64,000 nt of DNA from JAOUEA01 sp963821925. GTDB lineage: Bacteria > Actinomycetota > UBA4738 > HRBIN12. The notes below the pieces were generated by a model. It saw only the letters and a program-made list of their open reading frames with translations. It was not told the DNA's origin and made no database searches. The stretch's first letter is position 1. The number at the start of each line of letters is the position of its first letter. Made by a program: the position numbers and the translations under genes. Location: NCBI GenBank assembly GCA_963821925.1, contig CAWGFO010000001.1, positions 62,001 to 126,000 of the forward strand. Direction: 5' to 3'. Shown here piece after piece: positions 26,858-36,400 of the stretch.

Positions 26858-27520
26858 CTATCGGGGGGTCGGCTGCACCAGGCCGGTGTCGTAGGCGAAC
26901 ACGACGGCCTGCACCCGATCACGCAGCCGGAGCTTCTCCATGATGTGTCGCAAGTGCGTCCGCACGGTCGTGTCCGCGACGGAAAGTTGCTCCGCGATCT
27001 CCTGGTTCGACAGGCCTCCGCCCACGAGCGTCAGCACCTTGATCTCGGTCTCGGTCAGGGTCGCGAGACGTCGCGCGTGCTCGGGCTGCGGGGGTGAAGC
27101 ATCCGCGAACGTGTCCAGCAACCGCTGGGTCACCGTGGGGTCGAGGAGCACCTCGCCGTCGGCGACGACCCTGATCGCTCGGACGAGCTCATCCGGGCGA
27201 ACGTCCTTGAGGAGGAAGCCACTCGCGCCGGCCCGCAACGCCTCGAGGGCGTACTCGTCGACGTCGAACGTCGTGAGGACCAGGATCTTGATGCTGTCGT
27301 CTTCGGCGGTGAGGATCCTGGTGGCCTCCACGCCGTCGAGTTCGGGCATCCGGATGTCCATCAGCACGACGTCGGGGTGGAGCGCGCGGGCCTGCTCGAT
27401 CGCTTCGCGCCCGTTGGTGGCATCGCCGACCCATTCGAGGTCGTCCTCGGCTCGCACGATCCACTCGAAGGCGACCCTCATAAGCGCCTGATCGTCGGCG
27501 ACCAGAACGCGGATCGTCAC
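26858..27520 (-). CDS. NarL-type response regulator, cassette 2
   Basis: A 220-aa two-component regulator. Receiver domain with ADDQ at 8-11, phospho-acceptor Asp55 (LMDIRMPELDG), LTTFD and FLLKD. The LuxR-type helix-turn-helix is TETEIKVLTLVGGGLSNQEIA with SVADTTVRTHLRHIMEKL (about 155-200). The GTG start overlaps the kinase stop by 4 nt (GTGA). It is very similar to the regulator at 36763-37425, and the two may cross-regulate. Likely target: the RND promoter directly downstream. Confidence 0.92.
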   Translation of the reverse strand: MTIRVLVADDQALMRVAFEWIVRAEDDLEWVGDATNGREAIEQARALHPDVVLMDIRMPELDGVEATRILTAEDDSIKILVLTTFDVDEYALEALRAGASGFLLKDVRPDELVRAIRVVADGEVLLDPTVTQRLLDTFADASPPQPEHARRLATLTETEIKVLTLVGGGLSNQEIAEQLSVADTTVRTHLRHIMEKLRLRDRVQAVVFAYDTGLVQPTPR

Positions 27521-28815
27521 GTTGCGTCCGTATCCAGCGGCAGCGAGGCGACGACCTCGTACCCACCGCCGCGCAGCGGTCCGACCCGGAGCTGGCCCCT
27601 CAAGATCCCGACCCGCTCTCGCATGCCGAGATGACCGTATGTCGTCGATCCCGTCTGGGCGTTGCCCCTCGCCACGGAGCCCTGACCATCGTCGGCGATC
27701 GTCAGCTCCAGGCTCGACGCCCCATATCGGATCGTCACGGACGCACGGGCGGGCCCGGCGTGCTCCATCACGTTGGTGAGCGCCTCCTGGACGATGCGGT
27801 AGGCCGATAACTCGAGTGGGGCGGGCAGTGCACGGGGCTGTCCTTGAACGATGAGCTCGACCGGGAGTCCGGTCTCGCGCACCTGCCCCAGGAGCGCCTC
27901 GATATCGTCCAACCCCCGCTGGGGATCACGCGCGTCGTCCGTCCGAAGGAGCCCGAGGAGCCGACGCATCTCGACGAGCGCGTCACGGCCCGATCCCTCG
28001 ATCGAGTTCAGGGCGCTTCGGCCCTCCTCGGGATCGACGTCGAACACACGCTGCGCAGCAGCCGACTGCGCGACGATCACGCTCACGTTGTTCGCCACCA
28101 CGTCGTGGAGCTCCCTGGCGATCACACGACGTTCGTGGATCACCGCCCTCAGCGCCGCCTCCTCGCGGTCGCGCTCGAGCCGCGCCGCCCGATGTTGGAG
28201 GAGCACCACCTGGCCGCGTTTGACGCGAAGCCCGTCGCCGATGAACCAGACGGCGCCGACCACGACGCAGCCGGCCAAGACCGTGTCGATCGCCATCGGC
28301 TCCGTCGAGACGACGAGGATCGAGAGAACGGCACCACCGCTCGCGAGCGCCGCGGGTATCGAGAGCCGCCGAGTGCGGTACGTCGCCACCGTGCACAGCG
28401 CCAGCAGCACCCCGAGCGACGCGAACGAGGGGGGGTAGCCGAGCGTGAAGTACAGGAACATCGCCGAGGTGCAGACGGCGAGCACCGCGACCGGCGCCCG
28501 ACGGCGCCACACGAGCGGCACCGTCTGGAGCAGCGCGAGCACGAAACCGAGGGTGTCCACGGTACGGTGCCTCGCCTCTTTGCCGTCCGCCGGGAGGTCG
28601 AGCTCCAGATCCTCGAGCAGGCCGACGAGCGACACCGCCGTCAGGAGCGTGGCGATGAGCGTGTCCTGGACGATCGGGTCCGCGAAGGTTCGCCGGCGAG
28701 ATCGTTCGCGACCTCCGATGTACCCATCCACGAAATCCTCGCGCTCATGCACTCCCACGCCCGGGCGTGGACCGGCCTCGGCCGCGCTCGGGAGCTCGCG
28801 TTCCGCACTCTTCAT
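27517..28815 (-). CDS. Membrane sensor histidine kinase (DesK/NarL-partner type), cassette 2
   Basis: A 432-aa kinase. A ~45-residue cytosolic N-terminus is followed by six hydrophobic segments (about 50-195). The cytosolic HisKA_3 domain has HERRVIARELHDVVANNVSV (phospho-acceptor His237). The HATPase has YRIVQEALTNVMEHAGP (N box), DDGQGS and HLGMRERVGILRG. No extracytoplasmic sensor domain is visible, so it probably senses the membrane or a partner protein. ATG 28815 is chosen because the MKSAERE opening is shared with the cassette 1 kinase. Confidence 0.88.
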   Translation of the reverse strand: MKSAERELPSAAEAGPRPGVGVHEREDFVDGYIGGRERSRRRTFADPIVQDTLIATLLTAVSLVGLLEDLELDLPADGKEARHRTVDTLGFVLALLQTVPLVWRRRAPVAVLAVCTSAMFLYFTLGYPPSFASLGVLLALCTVATYRTRRLSIPAALASGGAVLSILVVSTEPMAIDTVLAGCVVVGAVWFIGDGLRVKRGQVVLLQHRAARLERDREEAALRAVIHERRVIARELHDVVANNVSVIVAQSAAAQRVFDVDPEEGRSALNSIEGSGRDALVEMRRLLGLLRTDDARDPQRGLDDIEALLGQVRETGLPVELIVQGQPRALPAPLELSAYRIVQEALTNVMEHAGPARASVTIRYGASSLELTIADDGQGSVARGNAQTGSTTYGHLGMRERVGILRGQLRVGPLRGGGYEVVASLPLDTDAT

Positions 28816-28874
28816 ATCGTCCATCGGTCCTCGTCGCGGCGGGTCGCCGACCCTCCCGTGTGGGAAGTGCCGGA

Positions 28875-28904
28875 AACGTAAACCCTCCGAGCGGTCGGAC
28901 TCAA
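28875..28904 (-). promoter_or_regulatory. Promoter of the cassette 2 kinase-regulator operon
   Basis: Minus-strand TTGAGT (28904-28899), 18-bp spacer, TACGTT (28880-28875), about 60 nt before ATG 28815. Cassette 1 has the identical hexamers and spacing. A conserved half-site-like TCGTCGCGGC (28831-28840) lies in the leader. Confidence 0.6.
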
Positions 28905-28936
28905 GGGGTGCGAGCCCGTGGATCGCCTCGCACGCA

Positions 28937-29830
28937 TCACGACCGGTCGATCGGTTCCGTCGTCCCGTAGACGTCGGGGCTGAGCCGGTAGCCGCGCGCC
29001 TCCTGGGCGAGCACCGTGCGACGGAGCTCGTCCATCTCGGACGGGCTCAGGTGCTCGAGGGAGACGAGCTCGAGCACCTCGCGCTCGACCTCCTCGGCCC
29101 CGCGCCACCCGACGCGGATGCCCCCGACGCCCCGGGCGTAGAACTTGAGCTGGTGCGTGCCGGGCTCGTCGGGGTTGAACTCGTCGATCACGAGGACGCC
29201 CGAGTAGCACTCGAGCGGGACGCAGACCTCCTGTCCCAGCTGGTCGACCTTGCCCCGGTCGGTCCACTCGACGTCGGCGCCGCCCCATCCCATGGCGTAG
29301 CTGGGGGTGCCTGGGCGCGGGAGCGCCGGCATGTGGATCCCCGCCCGGGCCCCGTGCAGCCCGGCGATCCAGGTCGGGGTCTTGACGACCGTCTCGCCGT
29401 CGAGCTCCTCGGGGTATTCGCCCAGGTACCAGACGTTCCCGTCGTCGTCCTGGGCGAAGAACGAGAGCTCGACCTCCTCGAGTTCGCCGCCCGTGTAGTC
29501 GTTGTCGTAGGTGACGACCGTGCGGACCCCGTTCACGACCTTCGTGAGGTCGGTGACGGTGAACACCACCTTGCGGCTCACGCGCTCGCCCTCGTCGGTC
29601 GCATGGCCTTGCCAGGTGAAGCGCGTGCCCGGCACGAGCGGGAACCACGGGTTCGTCACCTCGGTGGGGTGGCTGAAGGTCGCCGGATCGAACTCGGCCT
29701 CGCTCGCGACCGGCGGCAGGCTCTGGGCCGCCGAAGGGCTCTGGGGCGCGCTCGCGCCCCGGCCCGCGCACGCCGCGAGGGCGAGCGTGCCCAACGTGAC
29801 GACCGCGACGATCCGGGCCGTCGAGCGCAT
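28937..29830 (-). CDS. Secreted lipoprotein closing efflux cassette 1
   Basis: A 297-aa lipoprotein, same family and almost the same DNA as 18988-19881. It has the same signal peptide and lipobox (LALAAC), NPWFPLVPGTRF domain and C-terminal YGTTEPIDRS. It differs only by Leu for Phe in VCVPLECYSG and Glu for Gln in GAEEVE. It ends with TGA instead of TAG because the two copies diverge exactly at the stop codon. It lies 19 nt after the type-A pump and just upstream of the cassette 2 kinase promoter. Function unknown; a substrate-binding or accessory role beside the pump is possible. Confidence 0.8.
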   Translation of the reverse strand: MRSTARIVAVVTLGTLALAACAGRGASAPQSPSAAQSLPPVASEAEFDPATFSHPTEVTNPWFPLVPGTRFTWQGHATDEGERVSRKVVFTVTDLTKVVNGVRTVVTYDNDYTGGELEEVELSFFAQDDDGNVWYLGEYPEELDGETVVKTPTWIAGLHGARAGIHMPALPRPGTPSYAMGWGGADVEWTDRGKVDQLGQEVCVPLECYSGVLVIDEFNPDEPGTHQLKFYARGVGGIRVGWRGAEEVEREVLELVSLEHLSPSEMDELRRTVLAQEARGYRLSPDVYGTTEPIDRS

Positions 29831-29932
29831 CGCTACCCTCCTCGCGGGCTCATGCGGGCACCGGGGCGGCCGGGAGCGGCTCGCCGGGCTCGGTCCCGCG
29901 CGACTTCCCGAACCGCAGGTAGAGCGACGGGA
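28939..29932. repeat. Near-identical direct repeat, copy 1 (~994 bp)
   Basis: Partner of 18990-19983. Beyond both ends the sequences are clearly different although the flanking RND genes are paralogous, so the identical tract is bounded. Confidence 0.9.
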
Positions 29933-32900
29933 GGACGAACAGGTTCAGCAGCGTCGTCGTCACGAGCCCGCCCAGGATCACGATGCTCATCGGGTACTCG
30001 ATCTCCTGGCCGGGCAGGTTGCCCGACAGGACGAGCGGAACGAGCGCCAGCCCAGTCGTCAGCGCCGTCATCAGGATCGGGGCGAGCCGTTCCCGGGAGC
30101 CACGCGCCACGAGCTCGGGGCCGAAGGTCATGCCCTCGTGCTCCTCGAGGTGGCCGTAGTGGCTCACCATCATGATCCCGTTGCGCGCCACGATCCCCAG
30201 CACCGTGAAGAACCCGACCAGCGAACCGATCGAGATGATCCCGCCGCCGATGTAGTACGCCGCCAGCACCCCGCCGACCAGGGCCATCGGCAGGGTCACG
30301 AAGGCGAGCGTCGCCAGGCGCACGCTGCCGAACGACGCGAGCAGGATCAGGAAGATCCCGATCACGGCGACGGCCGCGAACAGGAAGAGGCGGGACTGGG
30401 CCGCTTGGCGCTCCGCGTACTCGCCCAACACCTCGGCGTGGACCCCGAGCGGGAAGTCGACGGTCGTCAGATCCTGCTGCAGCTCCCGCACCACCGAGCC
30501 GAGGTCGCGCCCTTCCACGTTGGCGCCGACGGTGATCGTGCGCGAGAACGACTCACGCGAGATCGCGTTCGGTGTCGGGACGAGACGCACGTCGGCCACG
30601 TCTTGCAGCTGGATGTACTCCCCGTCGGGGGTATCGAGCTGCATCTCGGCGACGTCGTTCAGGCTGTTGCGCGACCCCGGCGTGCTGAACACGTGCACGT
30701 CGTACGCCTTGCCGTCCCTGAAGATGTCGCCGACCTCTTCGCTCGCCAGCATGGTCGCCGCCGCCCGGCGCACGTCGCCGGGCTTCAGCCCGTAACGCTC
30801 CGCCTTGACGAGGTCGACGTCGATGCGGATCTGCGGGACGTCGGCCTGGAGTTCGACGTGCTGTTCGACGACCCCGTCGATGTTCTTGAGGATCTCACCG
30901 ACCTCGTCCGCCTTGGCGCGCAGGGTCACCAGGTCGTCGCCGAAGATGCGCACGACGATCGCGTCGCTGGACCCGGCGAGGACCTCGTCGATCCGCTCGT
31001 TCAGGTAGGTCTCACGGTTGCGGAAGAGGCCCGGGAAGCCCTCGATGACCTCGTCGACGGCGGCCAGGGTCTCCTCGAACGGCGCGTTCGGATCGATGCT
31101 GATCCAGTTCTCGCCGAAGTTCACGCCGTTGATCTCTTCCGAGAGGAACGCCTGCCCGATGTGGGAGCCGAAGCTCCGTACGCCGGGGATCGCCGTGAGC
31201 TCGCGGCTGGCAGCGGTGACGATCCGCCGCTCCTCCGCCACCGAGGTGCCGGGCGCGGAGATCCAGTGCATCAGGAAGTCACGCTCCTGGAACGTCGGGA
31301 GCAGGGCTTGGCCCAACAGCGGCAGCGTGATCGCCCCCGCCACCATCAGGGCGCCCACCGTGACGTACGCCGGCTTGGGGCTGCGGATGATCGGCGCCAG
31401 CAACCGGTCGTAGCCTCGCTGCAACCATCCGACGAGCGGCGACTCCCGGCGCTCGAGCGGTGCTTTGCGCAGCAGGAGCATCGCCATCGCCGGGGTCGAG
31501 ATCAGCGCGACCAAGGTCGACACCCCGACTGCCAGGGCGTAGCCCGCGGCCAGCGGGCGGAAGAAGGAGCCGGTCAGGCCCTCCAGGAAGAAGATCGGGA
31601 GCAGCGCCAACGCCTCGATCATCGACGCGTACACCACCGCACCGCGCACCTCGAGCGACGCATCGAAGATGATCTTGGCGGTCGTCGGGACAGATCGGTC
31701 GTCGCTCACCTTCCGATGGATGCGCAGGCGCCGAACGATGTTCTCGCAGTCGACGATCGCATCGTCGACGACCGCCCCCAACGCGATCACGAACCCCGCC
31801 AGGATCATCGTGTTGATCGTGACGCCACGCAGGTGGAGCACGAGCCCCGCCGCGGTCAGCGAGAGGGGGATCGTCACCGCGCTGATCAACGCGCTACGCC
31901 AGTCGTACAGGAAGACGATCAGCACCAGCATCATGAGCAGCACGCCGACGAGGAGCGAGTGGGAGAGGTTCTGGATCGCGTCGTCGACGAAGTTGCCCGC
32001 CCGGAAGACCTGCGTGTCGAACTCGATCCCGGGAAGACCGGGTCGCATCTCGTCGATGGCCGCTTCGACCCCGCGCGTAACCTCGAGGGTGTTGCCCCAC
32101 GGGAACTTCTCGACGACGAGCAGCAGGCCGGGGCCATTGTTGATGACGGCGTCCCCGCCGAGCGGCTGGTGGTCGATCAGCAACTTGGCCACGTCGCCGA
32201 GCACGATCACGTGTTCCCCGCGCTCCTTGACGACCACCTTGGCGAGGTCCTCGGGAGAGACGATCGGGAGGATGTGGCGGATGTAGAGCTCCTGGTTCGG
32301 GGTCTCCATCGCTCCCCCGGTCCCGATGACCGCCCCGTCGGAGTACCTGAGCAGTCCCGCGTCGAGTGAGTCCGCGGTGGCCGTCATGACCTCCTCGAGC
32401 GAAACGTGGTACCGGCGGAGCTGCTTCGGGATCACCTGGACGTGCTGCTGCTGCAGCTGTTCGCCCCAGATCGCCACGTTGGCGACGCCGGGGACGCGCA
32501 GCAGGCGCGCCCGGATCTTCCAGTAGGCGGTGGTCGACATGTCGATCAGCGAGACCGAATCGGAGGTCATGCCGATGTGCATCACCCTGCGTGTGGCCGA
32601 CACCGGCGGCATCATCACCGGAGGAGCCGCCCACGTCGGAAGGGTCGGCGTCACGATCCGGACGCGCTCCGAGACCAGTTGGCGGGCCTCGAGCAGGTCG
32701 GTCCCGGGCTTGAAGAGCAGCTGGATCGACGAGAGGTCCGCCACCGACCTCGAGCGGATCGTCTCGAGACCCGGCACCCCGTTCAGCGCCTCCTCGAGCG
32801 GAACGGTGACCAGGGATTCCACGTCGGTCGAGGAGAGCCCGAGGCTGATCGTCTGGATCTCCACCTGCGGAGGCGCGAATTCCGGGAAGACGTCCAGCGG

Positions 32901-33002
32901 CGTATCGCGCAGCTGGGTGAAGCCGTAGAGCATCATGCCGGCCGCCATCGCGACGACGATGAATCGGAGCTTGATGCTCGAGGCAACGATCCAGCGCATC
33001 AT
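29850..33002 (-). CDS. RND efflux permease, type A, cassette 1
   Basis: A 1050-aa RND pump, paralogue of 19901-23053 with the same length and layout. It opens MMRWIVASSIKLRFIVVAM, with TPLDVFPEFAPPQVEIQT in the first outer domain. TM4 reads LGAVVDDAIVDCENIVRRL. TM10 reads GIVARNGIMMVSHYGHLEE, with Arg at the AcrB Lys site. The final ~27 codons are identical to the cassette 2 pump at DNA level, whereas the rest is diverged. It ends the pump pair, 22 nt after the mini-adaptor. Substrate unknown. Confidence 0.9.
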   Translation of the reverse strand: MMRWIVASSIKLRFIVVAMAAGMMLYGFTQLRDTPLDVFPEFAPPQVEIQTISLGLSSTDVESLVTVPLEEALNGVPGLETIRSRSVADLSSIQLLFKPGTDLLEARQLVSERVRIVTPTLPTWAAPPVMMPPVSATRRVMHIGMTSDSVSLIDMSTTAYWKIRARLLRVPGVANVAIWGEQLQQQHVQVIPKQLRRYHVSLEEVMTATADSLDAGLLRYSDGAVIGTGGAMETPNQELYIRHILPIVSPEDLAKVVVKERGEHVIVLGDVAKLLIDHQPLGGDAVINNGPGLLLVVEKFPWGNTLEVTRGVEAAIDEMRPGLPGIEFDTQVFRAGNFVDDAIQNLSHSLLVGVLLMMLVLIVFLYDWRSALISAVTIPLSLTAAGLVLHLRGVTINTMILAGFVIALGAVVDDAIVDCENIVRRLRIHRKVSDDRSVPTTAKIIFDASLEVRGAVVYASMIEALALLPIFFLEGLTGSFFRPLAAGYALAVGVSTLVALISTPAMAMLLLRKAPLERRESPLVGWLQRGYDRLLAPIIRSPKPAYVTVGALMVAGAITLPLLGQALLPTFQERDFLMHWISAPGTSVAEERRIVTAASRELTAIPGVRSFGSHIGQAFLSEEINGVNFGENWISIDPNAPFEETLAAVDEVIEGFPGLFRNRETYLNERIDEVLAGSSDAIVVRIFGDDLVTLRAKADEVGEILKNIDGVVEQHVELQADVPQIRIDVDLVKAERYGLKPGDVRRAAATMLASEEVGDIFRDGKAYDVHVFSTPGSRNSLNDVAEMQLDTPDGEYIQLQDVADVRLVPTPNAISRESFSRTITVGANVEGRDLGSVVRELQQDLTTVDFPLGVHAEVLGEYAERQAAQSRLFLFAAVAVIGIFLILLASFGSVRLATLAFVTLPMALVGGVLAAYYIGGGIISIGSLVGFFTVLGIVARNGIMMVSHYGHLEEHEGMTFGPELVARGSRERLAPILMTALTTGLALVPLVLSGNLPGQEIEYPMSIVILGGLVTTTLLNLFVLPSLYLRFGKSRGTEPGEPLPAAPVPA

Positions 33003-33024
33003 GGCCGAGGCGATCCTTCCGTGG

Positions 33025-33456
33025 TCACTCTTCCACGTCGGTTTCGGTCCCGTACAACTCCGACGCGCCCTGGGTCACGACCTCCATGCCCAGAGGCGGA
33101 CCGTCCGACAGGAACGCGCGATCCCCGCGGATGCGGTCCACGACGATCGGCACGCGCACGAAGGTCAGCGGCTCGGGGTTCGTGTACGTCCAGGTCTCGC
33201 CGCTCGCCGTGTAGAACACGGCGGCGTACGGGATCGCCGTGCCGGCCCCGGCGTCGACCACGGGAGCGGCCTGGATGTCCACCCGCTCGACCGCCTGCTC
33301 GGTCAGGGTGATGCGCGACACGTCCGAACCAGCGATCGCTTCGAGCGTGGCCGGCTCGTTCAGCGCCTCCTCCTCCGCCGCGACGTGCGCGCACGCCGAC
33401 AGCAGCAGACCGCAAAGGATCACACTCCCCGCCGTCCATCGACGAACATGCGGCAT
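33025..33456 (-). CDS. Minimal RND adaptor-like lipoprotein, cassette 1
   Basis: A 143-aa lipoprotein (lipobox LLLSAC). Mature sequence contains RITLTEQAVERVDIQAAPVV, then IPYAAVFYTASGETWTYTNPEP, and ends GMEVVTQGASELYGTETDVEE. Layout and length match the cassette 2 protein and again correspond only to the ends of a CusB-like adaptor, with lipoyl and hairpin domains missing. The two copies share a framework (PYxAVF, NPEPLxFVRxPI, DRAFL) but are otherwise diverged. This suggests selection on the fold and on separate pump partners. Confidence 0.7.
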   Translation of the reverse strand: MPHVRRWTAGSVILCGLLLSACAHVAAEEEALNEPATLEAIAGSDVSRITLTEQAVERVDIQAAPVVDAGAGTAIPYAAVFYTASGETWTYTNPEPLTFVRVPIVVDRIRGDRAFLSDGPPLGMEVVTQGASELYGTETDVEE

Positions 33457-33468
33457 CTCGATCTCCTC

Positions 33469-36400
33469 CTATGAACTCGTGAGCTCGGTCGACTCGGCGT
33501 CGGTGAGGTCGATCGTCTGCTCGGCGAACACCATCGACAGGTCGGGTTCCGAGCGAGCCCCGAAACGTCGGTACAGGGGCGGGACGACGAACAGCGTGAG
33601 CAGCATGGTCGAGACCAGCCCGCCGAGAACCACGACGGCCATCGGCTGCACGATCTCGAGACCGGCGATCCGGCCGGCGAAGGCCAGCGGAGCGAAGACG
33701 AGCGCCGTGGTAATGGCCGTGGTCAGGACCGGCGCGAATCGCTCCCCCGCGCCACGCAGCACGAGCTCGTCGCCGAAGGCCTGGCCCTCGTGCCGCTCGA
33801 GGTGCTGCGCGTGCCGGATCTGCATCACGGCCTGACGGGCAGCGAGCCCGTAGATCACGAGGAACCCGGCGACGGATCCGATCGAGACGGTCCGGCCATC
33901 GATCAGCGCGGCCACAGCGCCCCCGGAGAGGCTGAGGGGCAGCATCATGAAGACGAGCGCCGCCAGGCGCCAGTTGCCGATCGACGCCTGCATGAGCAGA
34001 AGGACGGCGAGCGCCGCGGCGATCGCGAAGCCCAGCGCCTGCCTATCGGCGGCCGTGCCGGCCGCGTAGTCTCCGACGACGGCGGCGTGGTACTCCATCG
34101 GGAACTCGATCTGGCCCAATCCCGCCTTCACGTCGTCGGTGATGGCCCCGAGGTTGCGGCCGGTCGTCGAGGCCGTGACGTCGATGCTCCGGGAGACGTC
34201 CACGTGCCGGATGATCGTTGGGGTGGATCCGATCCGCACGTCCGCGACGTCGCCCAACCGGACCTGCTCACCCGATGGGGTCTCGATCGCCAAGTCCTCG
34301 ACGCTGGACAGATCGTGTCGGACCTCCGGTGTTCCCCACACGACCACGTCGAACACCTTCTGATCGTCGAAGAGGCTGCCGACCTGGATGCCCGACAGCA
34401 GGGCGGCGGCCTGGCGCCGCACGTCTCCCGGCACGATCTCGTACTGCTCGGCGGCGTCGAGATCGACCCCGATCTCGAGCGTCGGCTCCTCGGACTGGGC
34501 GGCGATCCGCGGATCCTCGATCCCGTCGATCCCCGAGAGGACCTGTTGCACCTCTTCGGCCTTGGCGCGGAGGATCCCCAGATCCTGTCCGAAGATCCGC
34601 ACCGTGATCGGATCGTTCGATCCGCCGAGGACCTGGTCGATCCGCGCGGAGGGGTAGGTCACCACGTTGCGGTTGAGCCCGGGGTAGCCGCGGACGACCT
34701 CGTCGATCGACGCTCTGGTGGCGTCGTAGTCGACCTGGGGATCGAGCGTGACCCACAGCTCGCTCGCTTCGGTCCCGACGACCTGATCCGACAGCAACGC
34801 ACGCCCCGCGTGCCCGTCCACGTTGAGGACCCCGGGGACGGTGCGGATCTCGCCACTCATGCGCGCCGTGATCCGGTCCATCTCGGTGAGCGAGGTTCCC
34901 GGCGGGCCGCTGAGCCGGACCAACAGGTCCGTGTCCTTGAACTCGGGGGTGAAGGACCGCCCGAGGAACGGGACCGCGAGGAGACCGACGAGGAGGATGA
35001 CGCCCACGAGGACGAACGCCGGGCGCGCGGACCCGAGCACCCGCGCGACACCGCGCTCGTACCTGGGCCGCAGCCACCGAACGATCGGCGACTCCCGGGC
35101 CTCGGTCGGCGCCTTGGCGAGCAGCGTCAAGCCGAGCGCCGGCGTCACCACGAGGGCGACCAGCATCGACGCCACTGCGGCCACCGCGTAGGAGACCGCG
35201 ATCGAGGGGAAGAACGCGCCGAACGCACCCCGAGTGAAGAAGACCGGCACGAGCACCACGAGGGAGATGAGGAGGGCGTACAGGCCGGCGCTCCGGGTCT
35301 CCATGAACGCGTCGCGCACCATCAGCGCGAGGAGACCGGAGCCGCCGTTGCCGTCGGCGCGACGCGCTCGCATGCGTCGCGCGACGTTCTCCGCGTCGCC
35401 CACCGCGTCGTCGATCACGACGACGAGCGCGAGGACCAGCCCGGCTACGATCATCGAGTTGAACGTCGTATGGGTCCAGGTGAGCACGAGGACCGCGGTC
35501 AGCATCGACGTGGCCATCGCGACGACGGCGATCAGCGCGGTCCTCCAGGCGAAGAGGAAGGCGCCGAGGGCGAGCAACAGGAGCACCGCACCGATGATCA
35601 ACGCGGTCGTGAGGTTGCCGCTCGACGACTCGATGTAGGTCCCCGGCCGGTAGAGCGAGGTGTCGATCGTGATCCCCGAGAGCCCGGGCCGCAGGTCGTC
35701 GAGCGCCGCCTCGACATCGCGCGTCACGTCCAGCGGGTTCGCCCCGGGGAGCTTCTCGATCACGAGCAGCAGACCGGGCCCGTTCGCGAACACGGCGTCG
35801 CCGATCAGCGGTTGATGGTTGACGACGATGTCGGCCACGTCCCCCAGGCGCAGCGGCGCACCGCCGGTGTCCTGGACGATCACCTTCGCGAGGTCGGCCG
35901 GCGAGGCGAACGGCACACCGTGCTGGATCCCGAACCGCTGGTTCGGCGTCTCGATGATCCCGCCGGTGCCCGGCGTGGAGGCCTCGACGAAGGTCAGGTT
36001 CGAGACGAACTGCGCGTTCGCGCTCGTCTCGATGATCTGCTGCAAGGACACGCCGTGCGCGCGGAGCCGCACGGGGTCGACCAGCACTTGCAGTTGCCGA
36101 TCCCGTTGGCCCCAGACGGACACGTTGGCCACCCCCGGAACCCCCATCAATCGGGGCCTGATGTTCCAGCGGGCGAGCAGGGACATGTCGATCAGGGAGA
36201 GCTCGTCCGAGGTGAGCCCGACCATCATCACACGGCTCGTCGACGAGACAGGCTGCAACATCTGCGGGGGTTTCGAGACCTGCGGCAGCGCGTGGGCCTG
36301 CGTGAGGCGCTCCTCCACCACCTGACGGGCGTCGAGGATGTCCGTGCCGGGCTCGAAGACCATCCGGATCGACGAGAGCCCGGGGAGCGATGCCGACTCG

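Noticed and set aside
29511..32369. A 952-aa plus-strand open frame opposite the lipoprotein and type-A pump
   Set aside because: Same shadow pattern; the part over the duplicated tract is shared with the other cassette only because the DNA is shared.
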